Shown piece after piece: positions 25,528 to 36,163 of a stretch of DNA of 64,000 nucleotides (position 1 is the first letter of the stretch; each line of letters begins with the position of its first letter). The notes under the pieces were generated by a model. That model was given only the letters and a program-made list of their open reading frames with translations, was not told the origin of the DNA and did not search any database. Origin of the DNA: an uncultured Bartonella sp. GTDB lineage: Bacteria; Pseudomonadota; Alphaproteobacteria; Rhizobiales; Rhizobiaceae. Both the position numbers and the translations under genes were made by a program. The stretch is from assembly GCA_946478665.1 (NCBI GenBank), contig CAMLCZ010000003.1, forward strand, positions 124,001 to 188,000, in the 5' to 3' direction.

Positions 25528-25890
25528 TTCAAACTCCATGCACCTAGTTGTTTGTGCTCACCACATCAATAAGATTTAGTTGGTGTTATAAATTTCAAGA
25601 TTGAGAACGGTTTAAAAAAATTAAAAAGTTTCTCGATGGCATGGGGCATGCTTCAAGCAAAACTATTTTCATCTTTTTGAAGATGCTTTACGCGATTTAA
25701 ATGGATAGCTTATTTAAAGGACTTTTGAATATAGCGAACCACATAAGGAACCTCAGAAATGCGCTAAGAAGGATATACATGATATTCGCGTCATATAAGA
25801 TGACAGTGTTATTTTTCCGAAGATGATTATTTCTTGGTAATTTATAATGTTAAGAGTATGACAGCGGAAAGTTTAGGGGTGAGTGAATTT
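25528..25890. other. AT-rich gap before the secreted paralogue cluster
   Basis: 363 bases without a credible gene. It probably contains the promoter of the first paralogue gene, but no -35/-10 pair is clear. Confidence 0.35.
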
Positions 25891-26412
25891 ATGAAAAAAA
25901 TTTTATTAGGTTTTTTTATATTTTTTGTAACAGTTCTGCCATCATCGGCACAGCTCGTTGATGATTTGAAACCAGATGAGTTAAGACGATTGGCAGGGGA
26001 TTATATTTTAAGTGATCTACCAATCGGTGAGCAAGCTTGGGTTGAACCTAATTTTTGTTTTATGGGAAAAGATCTGTATATTCTAGGAAATAGCTCTCTT
26101 CTCATGGATGCAGAATATTCCAGTGAAGATTATGATGATGACAAATTACCAAAATTTGCAGGGCGTACCACCAGTATCGGAGGAGAAGTTTGGACGCGTG
26201 TTGAAATACAACCTGATCGTACAGCAGTTATAATGTTACGATCACCTAAATCACATAATATTGCGACAATTTCGGTTTATGAAAAATTTAATTCTGCTTA
26301 TTTGAATGAAACGGACTTATGTCCCAAAATAATGGATCCGGAAGCTAGCTATAGAGTGAAATCAGTGAATGGTGTTACGAAATTAAGCGAACTAAAGAAC
26401 ACGAAATTCTAA
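25891..26412 (+). CDS. Secreted protein of unknown family, paralogue 1 of 3
   Basis: From ATG 25891 the product has 173 residues with a Sec signal peptide ending in SSAQ. The mature part holds a short helix (KPDELRRLAGDYI), then SDLPIGEQAWVEPNFCFMG, a beta-rich middle with an acidic insertion (SSEDYDDDK), and the end VKSVNGVTKLSELKNTK. It has exactly two cysteines in the mature part (in NFCFMG and DLCPK). The same signal-helix-DL.[IVL]G-C-G-C-S.NG.[TK]K plan is repeated in the next two genes. A longer in-frame start (25834) would bury the signal peptide. No known family is recognised. Confidence 0.75.
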   Translation: MKKILLGFFIFFVTVLPSSAQLVDDLKPDELRRLAGDYILSDLPIGEQAWVEPNFCFMGKDLYILGNSSLLMDAEYSSEDYDDDKLPKFAGRTTSIGGEVWTRVEIQPDRTAVIMLRSPKSHNIATISVYEKFNSAYLNETDLCPKIMDPEASYRVKSVNGVTKLSELKNTKF

Positions 26413-26470
26413 TGCAAAAATATAATAACATATCGTTTTATAGTACCTGACCAAATACCAGTATGTAGAG

Positions 26471-26956
26471 ATGAAAAATATTCTTCGCGTTGTTGTCGTT
26501 ATATTATTTTATAGCTTGGTCTCAGTTGTATCAGCATCGGCTCAATTCATTAATGATATGACGGATTATCAACTCAAACAAGCAGCCCGCCAATTTCACG
26601 TTTCTGATTTACGGGTTGGAAAATCGGCTTGGGTTCGTCCGTTTTATTGTGTTAAAGGAAATCGCATCTATATGACGCCTGACTCATGGTTGTTACCTAA
26701 AGAAGTGACGACCTTGGACATTCGTTTTAAGGTCAAAAGATTATCCTACAATAAAGTTTCCATCACCCTTTATAAATCCAAATACCATAGCGACTGTACT
26801 TCATCTTTCTCATGCGCAGAAGTGTCATCGATTAAAGATTTTTATCAGGATTATTCCCTTTTCAGTTTTGGATGTGCCGAACGCGGTAATTTGGCTGTGG
26901 AATCCATCAATGGCGTTAAAAAATTAAGTAAAGTTAATAAGACGAAATTGAAATAA
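26471..26956 (+). CDS. Secreted protein of unknown family, paralogue 2 of 3
   Basis: A 161-residue protein with a Sec signal peptide (ending SASAQ). It aligns by eye with its neighbours: FINDMTDYQLKQAARQF, SDLRVGKSAWVRPFYCVKG, and the end VESINGVKKLSKVNKTKLK. It carries four cysteines, two at the positions shared with the other paralogues (FYCVKG and FGCAERG) and an extra pair in DCTSSFSCAE. The gene lies 58 bases after paralogue 1, so co-transcription is likely. Sequence divergence is high, suggesting old duplications or diversifying selection. Confidence 0.75.
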   Translation: MKNILRVVVVILFYSLVSVVSASAQFINDMTDYQLKQAARQFHVSDLRVGKSAWVRPFYCVKGNRIYMTPDSWLLPKEVTTLDIRFKVKRLSYNKVSITLYKSKYHSDCTSSFSCAEVSSIKDFYQDYSLFSFGCAERGNLAVESINGVKKLSKVNKTKLK

Positions 26957-27156
26957 TCATTTTATCAAAAGTTTATGGGGGGGAGAAACAAAAATATATT
27001 AGTAAAATTATTCACCCGATACATTGATAGGGTAAGGTCATATGATCTCCGCATAGAAAATTGCGTCAAAGTGTTTGGCTGTATATTAGGTATGTAATTA
27101 TCGTTAAATTGCAGACTAATAAGTTGCTTTCCTGTAAGGCCTCTTGGAAAATAAAC

Positions 27157-27624
27157 ATGTATAGATTTATTATTTTAATATTAGCATTATTGTTTTCAAT
27201 ATCTTCAACATATGCACAGTTTGTTATCGATGAGCCGTTGAAAATAAAACAAGATGATTTGGATACGGCAATAAAATTAAAAGATTTGAAGCTGGGTGAC
27301 ACTGCTGTGGGGGTACCGGATTTTTGCCAATTGGGGCAAGATGTTTATCTTTATTCTTCGACCTTGGTTTACCAAGAAAATGTGCCGGATTTTTCAATTT
27401 TATATGAAATGAAAAGAGAATTGGATGGTACTGTTTCGATGAAGTTTTACCGGCCAGATCATTCAGATATTTCTAAAGAATATGCAGATCAATTGAAGAA
27501 AGACTTTTTTTCTCGCTTTTATCAATCAAATACTTGTCCTGACGAGAGTGACGAACGCTTACGCTTAAAATCAATGAATGGTATGACAAAATTCACTGAG
27601 CTAAGAGATATGAAAATTAACTAG
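27157..27624 (+). CDS. Secreted protein of unknown family, paralogue 3 of 3
   Basis: From ATG 27157 the product has 155 residues and a Sec signal peptide (YRFIILILALLFSISSTYAQ). The mature part repeats the pattern: DDLDTAIKLKDLKLGDTAVG, VPDFCQLGQDVYLYSS, a Cys near SNTCPDES and the end LKSMNGMTKFTELRDMKIN. It has exactly two cysteines in the mature part. A 96-base in-frame extension upstream lacks a site and would hide the signal peptide. Function unknown; the set of three is separated from tRNA-Gln only by a very AT-rich spacer. Confidence 0.75.
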   Translation: MYRFIILILALLFSISSTYAQFVIDEPLKIKQDDLDTAIKLKDLKLGDTAVGVPDFCQLGQDVYLYSSTLVYQENVPDFSILYEMKRELDGTVSMKFYRPDHSDISKEYADQLKKDFFSRFYQSNTCPDESDERLRLKSMNGMTKFTELRDMKIN

Positions 27625-27867
27625 AGTAGTTATAAAAATATATAGATATAATAAAGGTGAATAATAAAATTATACAAAATATTATAATTTATAATTAAAA
27701 ATAGTAATTTTGTTGTATAAATAAAACTATAAACATTAATATATATTTTTTGCTTAAATATATAATGTAGAAATTAATTATTATCTTTTAAAATATACTT
27801 TATAGATAGTTTATTATAGTTATCAGTATAAACAATACTATGCTTTTAAGCTTTTAACTGGATGTTT
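27625..27867. other. Extremely AT-rich spacer
   Basis: About 240 bases of almost pure A/T with many short runs, between paralogue 3 and the 3' end of tRNA-Gln. No gene, terminator stem or attachment-site repeat of the tRNA 3' end is visible. Confidence 0.5.
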
Positions 27868-27941
27868 TGGCTGGGGAACCTGGATTCGAACCAGGACTGA
27901 CGGAGTCAGAGTCCGCAGTTCTACCGTTAAACTATTCCCCA
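27868..27941 (-). tRNA. tRNA-Gln (anticodon CUG)
   Basis: The reverse complement folds as a cloverleaf: acceptor TGGGGAA pairs with TTCCCCA, the T arm contains GGTTCGAATCC, and the anticodon stem GCGGA/TCCGT encloses the loop CTCTGAC with anticodon CTG (reads CAG, Gln). The discriminator is G and the CCA end is encoded (27868-27870). The 3' end points toward the accessory stretch at 24-27.6 kb. Confidence 0.95.
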
Positions 27942-28238
27942 TCATGTTATTTCTACATGAGAGTAGCAAGGCTTTTAGCATATTCATCTTAAGATACAAG
28001 TCCAAACTTTATAAAATTATGCTCATAAAAAATTGCATTATCAACATGTCACAGTGAATTTTACCGAACGCTGTTTATCGCAAAGCCCCTAATGTGTGCT
28101 TTCTGTAAGAAATTTGAAGAAGGTTCAGTCTGCCTATTGGTAAATTGAAGTAAGGCTGTTACATTAGATTCAACGATAGACAGCGAAGTACCAACTTTGA
28201 GATTGAAACTCGGTTGCTACTTTTGAGGAAAGAAAAAA

Positions 28239-29660
28239 ATGACTCCGTTAATTCACAACCCGAGTGGGGTGGTGCGGGGGGATGCAGGCGGGGACGGTGC
28301 AAGTGGGCAGCATCGTCACGTTTATGAGGGCGTATCTGATGCTATTACGCTATCAGATGCAGAACCTGTTGCTGTACCCTCGGTAAAAAAAAGGCGTAAG
28401 AGACGGCGGGATAAGGCAAAAGCACTCGTCCATAAAGACAGCCAACAGAATGATTTAGAAGGTGCTGCTTTATCAAAGCCAAAAAACAATACGAAATCTT
28501 ATGATAATTCCAGATTTTTGAAGACAAATTTGGAAAATGCTGTTCCTCAAAATACGAAAAATGATGATAAAGCGCGCAATGCTACAGGAAAGGCGCGCTA
28601 TCAAGGACAGCAGCGCAAATCACCGCTTTATGCGGCTCTTGATTTAGGAACCAATAATTGTCGTCTTCTTATTGCATCGCCAACAAAGCCGGGGCATTTT
28701 CGCGTTATTGATGCGTTTTCCAGAATTGTTCGTTTGGGCGAGGGGCTTGGACGTACCGGTGCGCTCAATGAAAAAGCTATGGATCGGGCAATTGAAGCGC
28801 TTAAGGTTTGCCGTTTGAAACTGGATCAACGGCAGATAAAACGGCATCGTTTGATCGCCACAGAAGCTTGCCGATCCGCTGCCAATGGTAAAAAATTTAT
28901 CGCCCGTGTTTATGAGGAAACAGGTCTTAATCTGGAAATCATAGATCGGGAAACAGAAGCGCGTCTAGCTGTTTCCGGCTGCGGAACATTGGTTGAGCGA
29001 GATACCGATGCTATCGTGCTTTTTGATATTGGCGGCGGTTCTTCTGAAATTGTCCTAATTGATAGATCAAAAAAACGCTCACCCCGTTTGGCTGAGCATA
29101 TCATAGCTTGGACATCTTTGCCTGTTGGTGTCATAACACTGGCAGAGCGCTTTGGTGGTGAAAATGTTACCACTGATGATTTTGTTCAGATGAAAAATTA
29201 TGTTCGTACATTGTTGCAAGGTTTCAAGGAACGCAACAAATTGGATGACCTTGTTAAAAGTCCGCATTTTCATTTATTGGGCACTTCCGGCACCGTTACC
29301 ACGCTTGCAGGAATTCACCTTGAATTGGTAAAATATGACCGTCGGCAGATCGATGGTATTTGGATGAATAGTGAAGACGTTACGCAAATGACTAACCGTC
29401 TTTTGTCATGGGATTTGGCACAACGTGTTGCTAATCCATGCATCGGGCAAGATCGCGCTGATCTGGTTTTGGCCGGTTGTGCAATTCTGGAAGTGATACG
29501 CGAAGTTTGGCCAAGTGATCGCATTAGGGTTGCCGATAGGGGATTGCGTGAAGGAATTTTGACAGAACTCATGTCTCGTGACGGCGTATGGAGAAGAACA
29601 AGGCGATTTGGCAGTCATTTACGGCGTCAGGCTAAACAGGTTGGAAGTGATCATCTATGA
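28239..29660 (+). CDS. ppx: Ppx/GppA family phosphatase (exopolyphosphatase)
   Basis: The family hydrolyses polyphosphate or pppGpp. The ASKHA-type core begins at about residue 129 with [17 protein letters not shown], continues with [44 protein letters not shown] and the second phosphate loop [15 protein letters not shown], then [17 protein letters not shown]. The first 128 residues are an extension without sequence order, rich in Lys/Arg/Asn, including [12 protein letters not shown] (residues 50-61). GAGGAAAG precedes the ATG, so the extension is probably translated. rlmE overlaps the stop, as in other Rhizobiales. Confidence 0.88.
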   Translation: MTPLIHNPSGVVRGDAGGDGASGQHRHVYEGVSDAITLSDAEPVAVPSVKKRRKRRRDKAKALVHKDSQQNDLEGAALSKPKNNTKSYDNSRFLKTNLENAVPQNTKNDDKARNATGKARYQGQQRKSPLYAALDLGTNNCRLLIASPTKPGHFRVIDAFSRIVRLGEGLGRTGALNEKAMDRAIEALKVCRLKLDQRQIKRHRLIATEACRSAANGKKFIARVYEETGLNLEIIDRETEARLAVSGCGTLVERDTDAIVLFDIGGGSSEIVLIDRSKKRSPRLAEHIIAWTSLPVGVITLAERFGGENVTTDDFVQMKNYVRTLLQGFKERNKLDDLVKSPHFHLLGTSGTVTTLAGIHLELVKYDRRQIDGIWMNSEDVTQMTNRLLSWDLAQRVANPCIGQDRADLVLAGCAILEVIREVWPSDRIRVADRGLREGILTELMSRDGVWRRTRRFGSHLRRQAKQVGSDHL

Positions 29661-30385
29661 TAAAAAAGATAGGGCCACGTACAGGTGGACGCGGCGGAGC
29701 CGGCACACATGAATTGCATACTCGCGTAAAGAAAAAAGCGGGTACAATTAAAGCATCATCGCGCCGTTGGTTGGAACGACATTTGAATGATCCTTATGTG
29801 CATCAGTCAAAAATAGATGGTTATCGTTCACGTGCTGCCTACAAACTGATTGAAATCAATGATCGTTACAAACTACTGAAAAAAGGTCAGAAAGTTATTG
29901 ATCTTGGCGCAGCACCTGGTGGGTGGTCTCAGGTTGCGGCTCGTATTGTCGGTTCTACAGATGAGCATCCGTCAGTGGTGGGTATAGATTATCTTCATGT
30001 TGACCCTTTACCTGGCGTCACAATGTTGGAAATGGATTTTCTGGACGATGACGCACCAGAAAAATTGATGGAAGCCTTGGGGGCAAAACCAGATCTCGTC
30101 ATATCAGACATGGCTGCACCAACAATTGGTCATCGTCAAACTGACCATATCCGGACTATTTATTTGTGTGAAGTGGCCGCAGATTTTGCCATTTCCGTTT
30201 TAAGAACGGGAGGCCATTTTTTGGCGAAAACCTTTCAGGGCGGTACAGAAAATCAATTGCTAACAACTTTGAAACAGAACTTTAAAACGGTTCATCACGT
30301 CAAACCTCCAGCAAGTCGTGCAGAATCTGTTGAGCTTTATTTGTTGGCATGCGATTTTAAGGGAAATAACCACGACAAAGCTTGA
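29657..30385 (+). CDS. rlmE: 23S rRNA 2'-O-methyltransferase RlmE
   Basis: RlmE (FtsJ/RrmJ) methylates U2552 of 23S rRNA. The 242 residues contain [20 protein letters not shown] with the catalytic Lys, the SAM-binding [36 protein letters not shown] and the closing catalytic-site segment [10 protein letters not shown]. The N-terminal 45 residues ([20 protein letters not shown]) are a basic extension typical of alphaproteobacteria. It overlaps ppx by 4 bases. Confidence 0.95.
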   Translation: MIKKIGPRTGGRGGAGTHELHTRVKKKAGTIKASSRRWLERHLNDPYVHQSKIDGYRSRAAYKLIEINDRYKLLKKGQKVIDLGAAPGGWSQVAARIVGSTDEHPSVVGIDYLHVDPLPGVTMLEMDFLDDDAPEKLMEALGAKPDLVISDMAAPTIGHRQTDHIRTIYLCEVAADFAISVLRTGGHFLAKTFQGGTENQLLTTLKQNFKTVHHVKPPASRAESVELYLLACDFKGNNHDKA

Positions 30386-31824
<1,439 letters not shown>

Positions 31825-31830
31825 GCTGAA

Positions 31831-32952
31831 ATGCTACAGGATTTTAAAAAGCTTGATCGATATAAACGGATTGTTGTTAAAATTGGCTCAGCGCTTCTTG
31901 TTGACCGTCAAACAGGTTTAAAACAGGATTGGCTTAATAGCCTGATTGATGATGTTGCGGCTTTACGACAAAAGGGTGTCGATGTTCTATTGGTTTCTTC
32001 CGGCGCTATTGCGCTGGGGCGAACATTGTTACAACTACCAAGTGGCACATTAAAGCTTGAGCAAAGCCAGGCATGCGCTGCCATTGGGCAGATCGAGCTT
32101 GCAAAAGCCTATGGCGATTCATTGGCCAAGCATGGCATAAAGACAGGGCAAATTCTTCTAACATTGGTCGATACGGAAGAACGAAGACATTATCTTAATG
32201 CCCGTGCGACAATCAATACATTGTTGCGTATGGGGGCAGTGCCTATCATTAATGAAAATGATACAGTTGCCACAAGCGAAATTCGTTATGGTGATAATGA
32301 TCGTTTGGGGGCACGTGTCGCAACAATGATGGGGGCGGATTTATTAATTCTGCTTTCAGATATAGATGGTTTATATTCCGCACCGCCGCATCTTGACCCA
32401 CATTCACAATTCTTGCCTTATATTCGGTCAATCAACGCAAATATCGAGAAAATGGCAGGTGCTGCCGCATCAGAACTTTCGCGCGGTGGTATGAAAACCA
32501 AACTTGATGCTGGTAAAATTGCAACCTCGGCTGGCACTGCAATGATTATTACATCAGGAAAACGGCTATCTCCTTTAAGTGCCATTGATAAAGGTGAAAG
32601 GGCAACCTTCTTTGCTGCAAGTGAAAAGCCAGTCAATGCGTGGAAGACTTGGATTTCCGGTAATCTTGAACCATCTGGCACATTAACCATTGATGATGGT
32701 GCCGTGGAAGCGTTGAAAGCGGGTAAGTCACTGCTTGCCGCAGGGGTTAAAGCTGTTGCCGGCGTGTTTAATCATGGTGACACTGTGGCTATTGTTGATA
32801 AAAATGGAATTGAAATAGCACGCGGTTTGGCAGGATATGACAGCCATGAGGCTGGGCTTATAGCAGGGCTAAAAAATTCTGAAATAGAGACAGTTTTTGG
32901 GTGTGAGCCACGCTCTGCAATGGTTCATAGAAATGATATGGTTGTGCGTTGA
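31831..32952 (+). CDS. proB: Glutamate 5-kinase ProB
   Basis: ProB phosphorylates glutamate in the first step of proline synthesis. The 373 residues comprise an amino-acid-kinase domain ([76 protein letters not shown]) and a C-terminal PUA domain from about residue 280. Length is standard. It follows obgE by 6 bases, and the pathway's next gene, proA, comes after a 145-base gap. Confidence 0.96.
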   Translation: MLQDFKKLDRYKRIVVKIGSALLVDRQTGLKQDWLNSLIDDVAALRQKGVDVLLVSSGAIALGRTLLQLPSGTLKLEQSQACAAIGQIELAKAYGDSLAKHGIKTGQILLTLVDTEERRHYLNARATINTLLRMGAVPIINENDTVATSEIRYGDNDRLGARVATMMGADLLILLSDIDGLYSAPPHLDPHSQFLPYIRSINANIEKMAGAAASELSRGGMKTKLDAGKIATSAGTAMIITSGKRLSPLSAIDKGERATFFAASEKPVNAWKTWISGNLEPSGTLTIDDGAVEALKAGKSLLAAGVKAVAGVFNHGDTVAIVDKNGIEIARGLAGYDSHEAGLIAGLKNSEIETVFGCEPRSAMVHRNDMVVR

Positions 32953-32958
32953 TTGTCT

Positions 32959-32997
32959 ATTAAAGTATTATTGCCCAATTATTAAAGCATTATCGCC
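32959..32997 (+). repeat. Imperfect direct repeat between proB and proA
   Basis: ATTAAAGTATTATTGCC (32959-32975) and ATTAAAGCATTATCGCC (32981-32997) match at 15 of 17 bases with a 22-base period. It could be a two-site operator or chance in AT-rich DNA. Confidence 0.35.
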
Positions 32998-33097
32998 AAA
33001 TATAGCCTAATAAGATCATAATAGAATTTTGCATTGTGTTATAATATCATTTATTTTCAATCGGTGTTTTCACTAGATTATCGCGAAAGTAGTGACT

Positions 33098-34357
33098 ATG
33101 GACATTTTGCACGACCATTTGATGACAATGGGTAAACAAGCGCAGGAGGCAGCCAGAGTATTGGCCACTGCTTCATCGCAACAGAAAACAGCGGCCTTAT
33201 CAGCCATTGCTGATAAAATTGTTGCGCAAATGCCCGAAATACTATCAGAAAATCAAAAAGATATTGAGGCTGCCAAGAAAAATGGCATGGCTGCGGCACT
33301 TATTGACCGTCTTATGTTGGATGAAAAACGCATAAGGGCAATCGCTGATAGCGTGCGTGTTGTTCAAGATCTTACCGATCCAGTTGGCCAGATTGTTGCC
33401 GAGTGGGAGCGTCCGAATGGGTTGAAAATTCAGCGTGTTCGTACACCTTTAGGCGTTATTGGTGTCATTTACGAAAGCAGGCCAAATGTGACGGTAGACG
33501 CAGCAGCCTTGTGCCTAAAATCTGGCAATGCGGTTATTTTGCGTGGTGGCTCGGATAGTTTTCTTTCCTCTCGTGCACTTCATAATGCAATCACCAAAGG
33601 TCTAGAAGCAGCAAAACTACCGGCAACAGCAGTGCAATTTGTTGATACAACCGATCGGGCTGCCGTTGGTGAACTTTTGCAAGGCTTAAACGGTGCGATT
33701 GATGTCATTATTCCACGTGGCGGTAAAAGCCTTGTTGCGCGTGTCCAACAAGAAGCGCGTGTGCCGGTATTTTCGCATCTTGAAGGCATATGCCATATCT
33801 ATATTGATAAGTCAGCTAATTTAAATATGGCAGAAAAGATTGTTATTAATGCGAAACTGCGGCGCACTGGAATATGTGGTGCAACCGAAACAATCCTAAT
33901 AGACCGTGCGGCATTGGATAAAATTGTACCAGTTATCATTACCTTGCAAAAACAAGGGTGTGAAATACGCACAACAACAGAGCTTTTGGACAAAATACCA
34001 AATTCAAAATTGGCTAATGAAGATGATTGGTCAACTGAATATCTGGATGCGATTGTATCGGTAAAGGCTGTTGATGGTGTAGAAGGTGCTGTTGACCATA
34101 TAAACCGCTATTCTTCGCACCATACCGAGTCCATCATCGCCGAAGATAAACAAGCTGTAGAATGGTTTTTTCATCATCTGGATTCAGCCATTCTTATGCA
34201 CAACGCCTCTACACAATTTGCTGATGGTGGAGAATTTGGTTTTGGTGCCGAAATTGGCATTGCGACTGGAAAAATGCACGCACGTGGCCCAATTGGTGTA
34301 GAACAGCTAACGACTTTTCAATATCATGTTAATGGTAATGGACAAATACGCCCTTGA
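33098..34357 (+). CDS. proA: Glutamate-5-semialdehyde dehydrogenase ProA
   Basis: ProA reduces glutamyl-5-phosphate to the semialdehyde in proline synthesis. The 419 residues show [39 protein letters not shown], the catalytic cysteine in [15 protein letters not shown] and [11 protein letters not shown]-type sequence ([17 protein letters not shown]). The end [20 protein letters not shown] is the family signature. ATG 33098 is taken as start; a GTG two codons upstream is possible. The stop overlaps a TTG start proposed for nadD. Confidence 0.95.
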   Translation: MDILHDHLMTMGKQAQEAARVLATASSQQKTAALSAIADKIVAQMPEILSENQKDIEAAKKNGMAAALIDRLMLDEKRIRAIADSVRVVQDLTDPVGQIVAEWERPNGLKIQRVRTPLGVIGVIYESRPNVTVDAAALCLKSGNAVILRGGSDSFLSSRALHNAITKGLEAAKLPATAVQFVDTTDRAAVGELLQGLNGAIDVIIPRGGKSLVARVQQEARVPVFSHLEGICHIYIDKSANLNMAEKIVINAKLRRTGICGATETILIDRAALDKIVPVIITLQKQGCEIRTTTELLDKIPNSKLANEDDWSTEYLDAIVSVKAVDGVEGAVDHINRYSSHHTESIIAEDKQAVEWFFHHLDSAILMHNASTQFADGGEFGFGAEIGIATGKMHARGPIGVEQLTTFQYHVNGNGQIRP

Positions 34358-34977
34358 AGCCCCATTTCATATTTGAAACCCATATGCCTCATGCCGAAAA
34401 AGGTAATGTGATAGGCTTATTCGGGGGGTCATTTAACCCGCCCCATGAAGGGCATATGCTTGTTGCAAAAAGGGCGTTACAGGCACTCGGGCTTCATCAA
34501 TTATGGTGGATGGTAACCCCCGGTAATCCGTTAAAAAACCATGCCGATCTGTTACCACTCAAGGAAAGATTGCAAAAAAGCGCAGAACTGATTAATGACC
34601 CGAGAATAAAAGTTACAGGTTTCGAGCAAACGATAAAATCGTATAAATCGGTAACGACAATTAGTTATATCTTGCAACACAATGTCGGTGTGCATTTTGT
34701 CTGGATTATGGGCGCAGATAGTCTGGCAGCATTTCATCGCTGGTATCGCTGGCGTGATATTGTCAATATGGTGCCAATCGCTGTTATAGACAGACCAACA
34801 GCACCAATGTCGGCATTATCTTCTCCCATGGCGCAAACGTACAAGAGTTCGCGGGTCAACGAAAACAACATTGCTGCTCTTCCCCTTATGACACCGCCTG
34901 CATGGAGCTACCTGCACGGAAGGTTATCAAATGCTTCGTCCACCCAATTGCGTCTGCATAATCTTGAAAAATACTAA
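34354..34977 (+). CDS. nadD: Nicotinate-nucleotide adenylyltransferase NadD
   Basis: NadD makes nicotinate adenine dinucleotide in NAD synthesis. The nucleotidyl-transferase motif [14 protein letters not shown] is at about residues 22-35, followed by [19 protein letters not shown]-type [10 protein letters not shown] and [19 protein letters not shown], then SSTQLR near the end in place of the usual SST.IR. The start is ambiguous: TTG 34354 overlaps the proA stop, while ATG 34384 gives [15 protein letters not shown] with a weaker site. The 207-residue length fits the family. Confidence 0.92.
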   Translation: MKPHFIFETHMPHAEKGNVIGLFGGSFNPPHEGHMLVAKRALQALGLHQLWWMVTPGNPLKNHADLLPLKERLQKSAELINDPRIKVTGFEQTIKSYKSVTTISYILQHNVGVHFVWIMGADSLAAFHRWYRWRDIVNMVPIAVIDRPTAPMSALSSPMAQTYKSSRVNENNIAALPLMTPPAWSYLHGRLSNASSTQLRLHNLEKY

Positions 34978-35117
34978 CTTAAAGGCCATCTCGATAATAG
35001 CAAGAAAAGGCCAAACATAATATTTTCATTGAAAATGATGTAAGAGTCTGCAACTGATAAAGAAAATTCAATCATTCGCTTTAATGATATGTCATTCCTG
35101 AAGGAAAGGATTGTAAG

Positions 35118-35543
35118 CTGAATACCACCTTACCAATAAATGCTGATAATCAGACGGTATCACCAAAAATAGATGATGCTGCAATTGTTGAAAGCCGGCT
35201 AAATGCTGCACTGGCGAGCTTAGAAGATTCTAAGGCTGAAGAGATTGTCAACATCGATATAAGGGGCAGGTCGCCCTTAGCAGATTATATGGTTGTTGCT
35301 TCAGGCCGCTCGCAGCGCCATGTTTCCGCTATTGCTGACCATCTTTTACGTGCGTTGAAGGATGTGTGTCATTCACCGGTAAAAGTTGAAGGTTTGAATG
35401 AGGGTGATTGGGTTTTGATCGATGCTGGTGACATTATTGTCCATTTATTTCGTCCAGAAACGCGCGAGTTCTATAATTTAGAGAAAATTTGGCTAATTCC
35501 TGAAGACACTTCAAAAAAAGCTTTGACCAAGGGGGCTGATTGA
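35118..35543 (+). CDS. rsfS: Ribosomal silencing factor RsfS
   Basis: RsfS binds L14 and blocks 30S-50S joining when nutrients are scarce. The C-terminal core is clear: VNIDIRGRSPLADYMVVASG, RHVSAIADHLL, VEGLNEGDWVLIDAGDIIVH and LFRPETREFYNLEKIW. The first ATG in frame (35289) lies inside the conserved core and would delete the ADY motif strand. The frame is open back to 35088 without ATG, GTG or TTG. The best start is CTG 35118, with AAGGAAAGGA just upstream, giving 141 residues. Non-standard initiation is an inference; rlmH follows after one base. Confidence 0.82.
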   Translation: MNTTLPINADNQTVSPKIDDAAIVESRLNAALASLEDSKAEEIVNIDIRGRSPLADYMVVASGRSQRHVSAIADHLLRALKDVCHSPVKVEGLNEGDWVLIDAGDIIVHLFRPETREFYNLEKIWLIPEDTSKKALTKGAD

Positions 35544-35544
35544 C

Positions 35545-36027
35545 GTGCAAATATCTGTCTTTGCTGTTGGTCGTATGAAAAAGGGACCAGAGCAAGAATT
35601 GGTAGAGCGTTATTTTGATCGTTTTGCAAAAACGGCTCCTGCTTTGGGAATGACATTTCATAAAGTGCATGAGACGATTGAAAGCCGCGGCCAAAGCGCA
35701 AAACAACGCATGGAAGAAGAGGGAAGCAAACTGATTGAAAGTTTGCCTGAAAATGGTCGCCTTATCATCTTAGATGAACGCGGAAAATCCATGACATCCC
35801 CACTATTTGCGCAGCAAATAGAACAGTGGCGCGATAACGGAGATCGGTTTTTGACAATTGCCATCGGCGGTCCTGATGGACATAGCGATATGGTAAGACA
35901 AAGAGCAGACTTAATTCTTTCATTTGGTGCAATGACTTGGCCGCATCAGATTGCTCGTATTTTGTTAGCCGAACAACTTTATAGAGCTGCAACAATTTTG
36001 AGTGGGCATCCTTATCATCGCATTTGA
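35545..36027 (+). CDS. rlmH: 23S rRNA pseudouridine-1915 N3-methyltransferase RlmH
   Basis: RlmH methylates m3-Psi1915 in helix 69 of 23S rRNA. The 160-residue SPOUT protein starts at GTG (MQISVFAVGRMKKGPEQELV) and has LIILDERGKSMTSPLFAQQI, FLTIAIGGPDGHSDMVRQRA with the knot loop, and LSFGAMTWPHQIARILLAEQ LYRAATI at the end, all family hallmarks. It directly follows rsfS in the usual order. Confidence 0.96.
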   Translation: MQISVFAVGRMKKGPEQELVERYFDRFAKTAPALGMTFHKVHETIESRGQSAKQRMEEEGSKLIESLPENGRLIILDERGKSMTSPLFAQQIEQWRDNGDRFLTIAIGGPDGHSDMVRQRADLILSFGAMTWPHQIARILLAEQLYRAATILSGHPYHRI

Positions 36028-36163
36028 TGATATTGCTGTTTTTTATGAAATTTAGTGCTTATTAACGCTGTTTTAGGATGATGGAGATTAAAAAGTCATT
36101 TCATCATGAATTGGCTTTGTGACTGGCAAAATAATGTGGCCCATAATCAGGCATAAAAACAGC

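Noticed and set aside
27868-27941. tRNA-Gln as an attachment site for a genomic island
   Set aside because: No second copy of the tRNA 3' end and no integrase was found between 23.5 and 28 kb; kept only as a weak context argument.
35101-35288. Frameshift or truncated rsfS
   Set aside because: The conserved N-terminal part reads through in one frame without stops; only a standard start codon is missing, so a CTG start is simpler.
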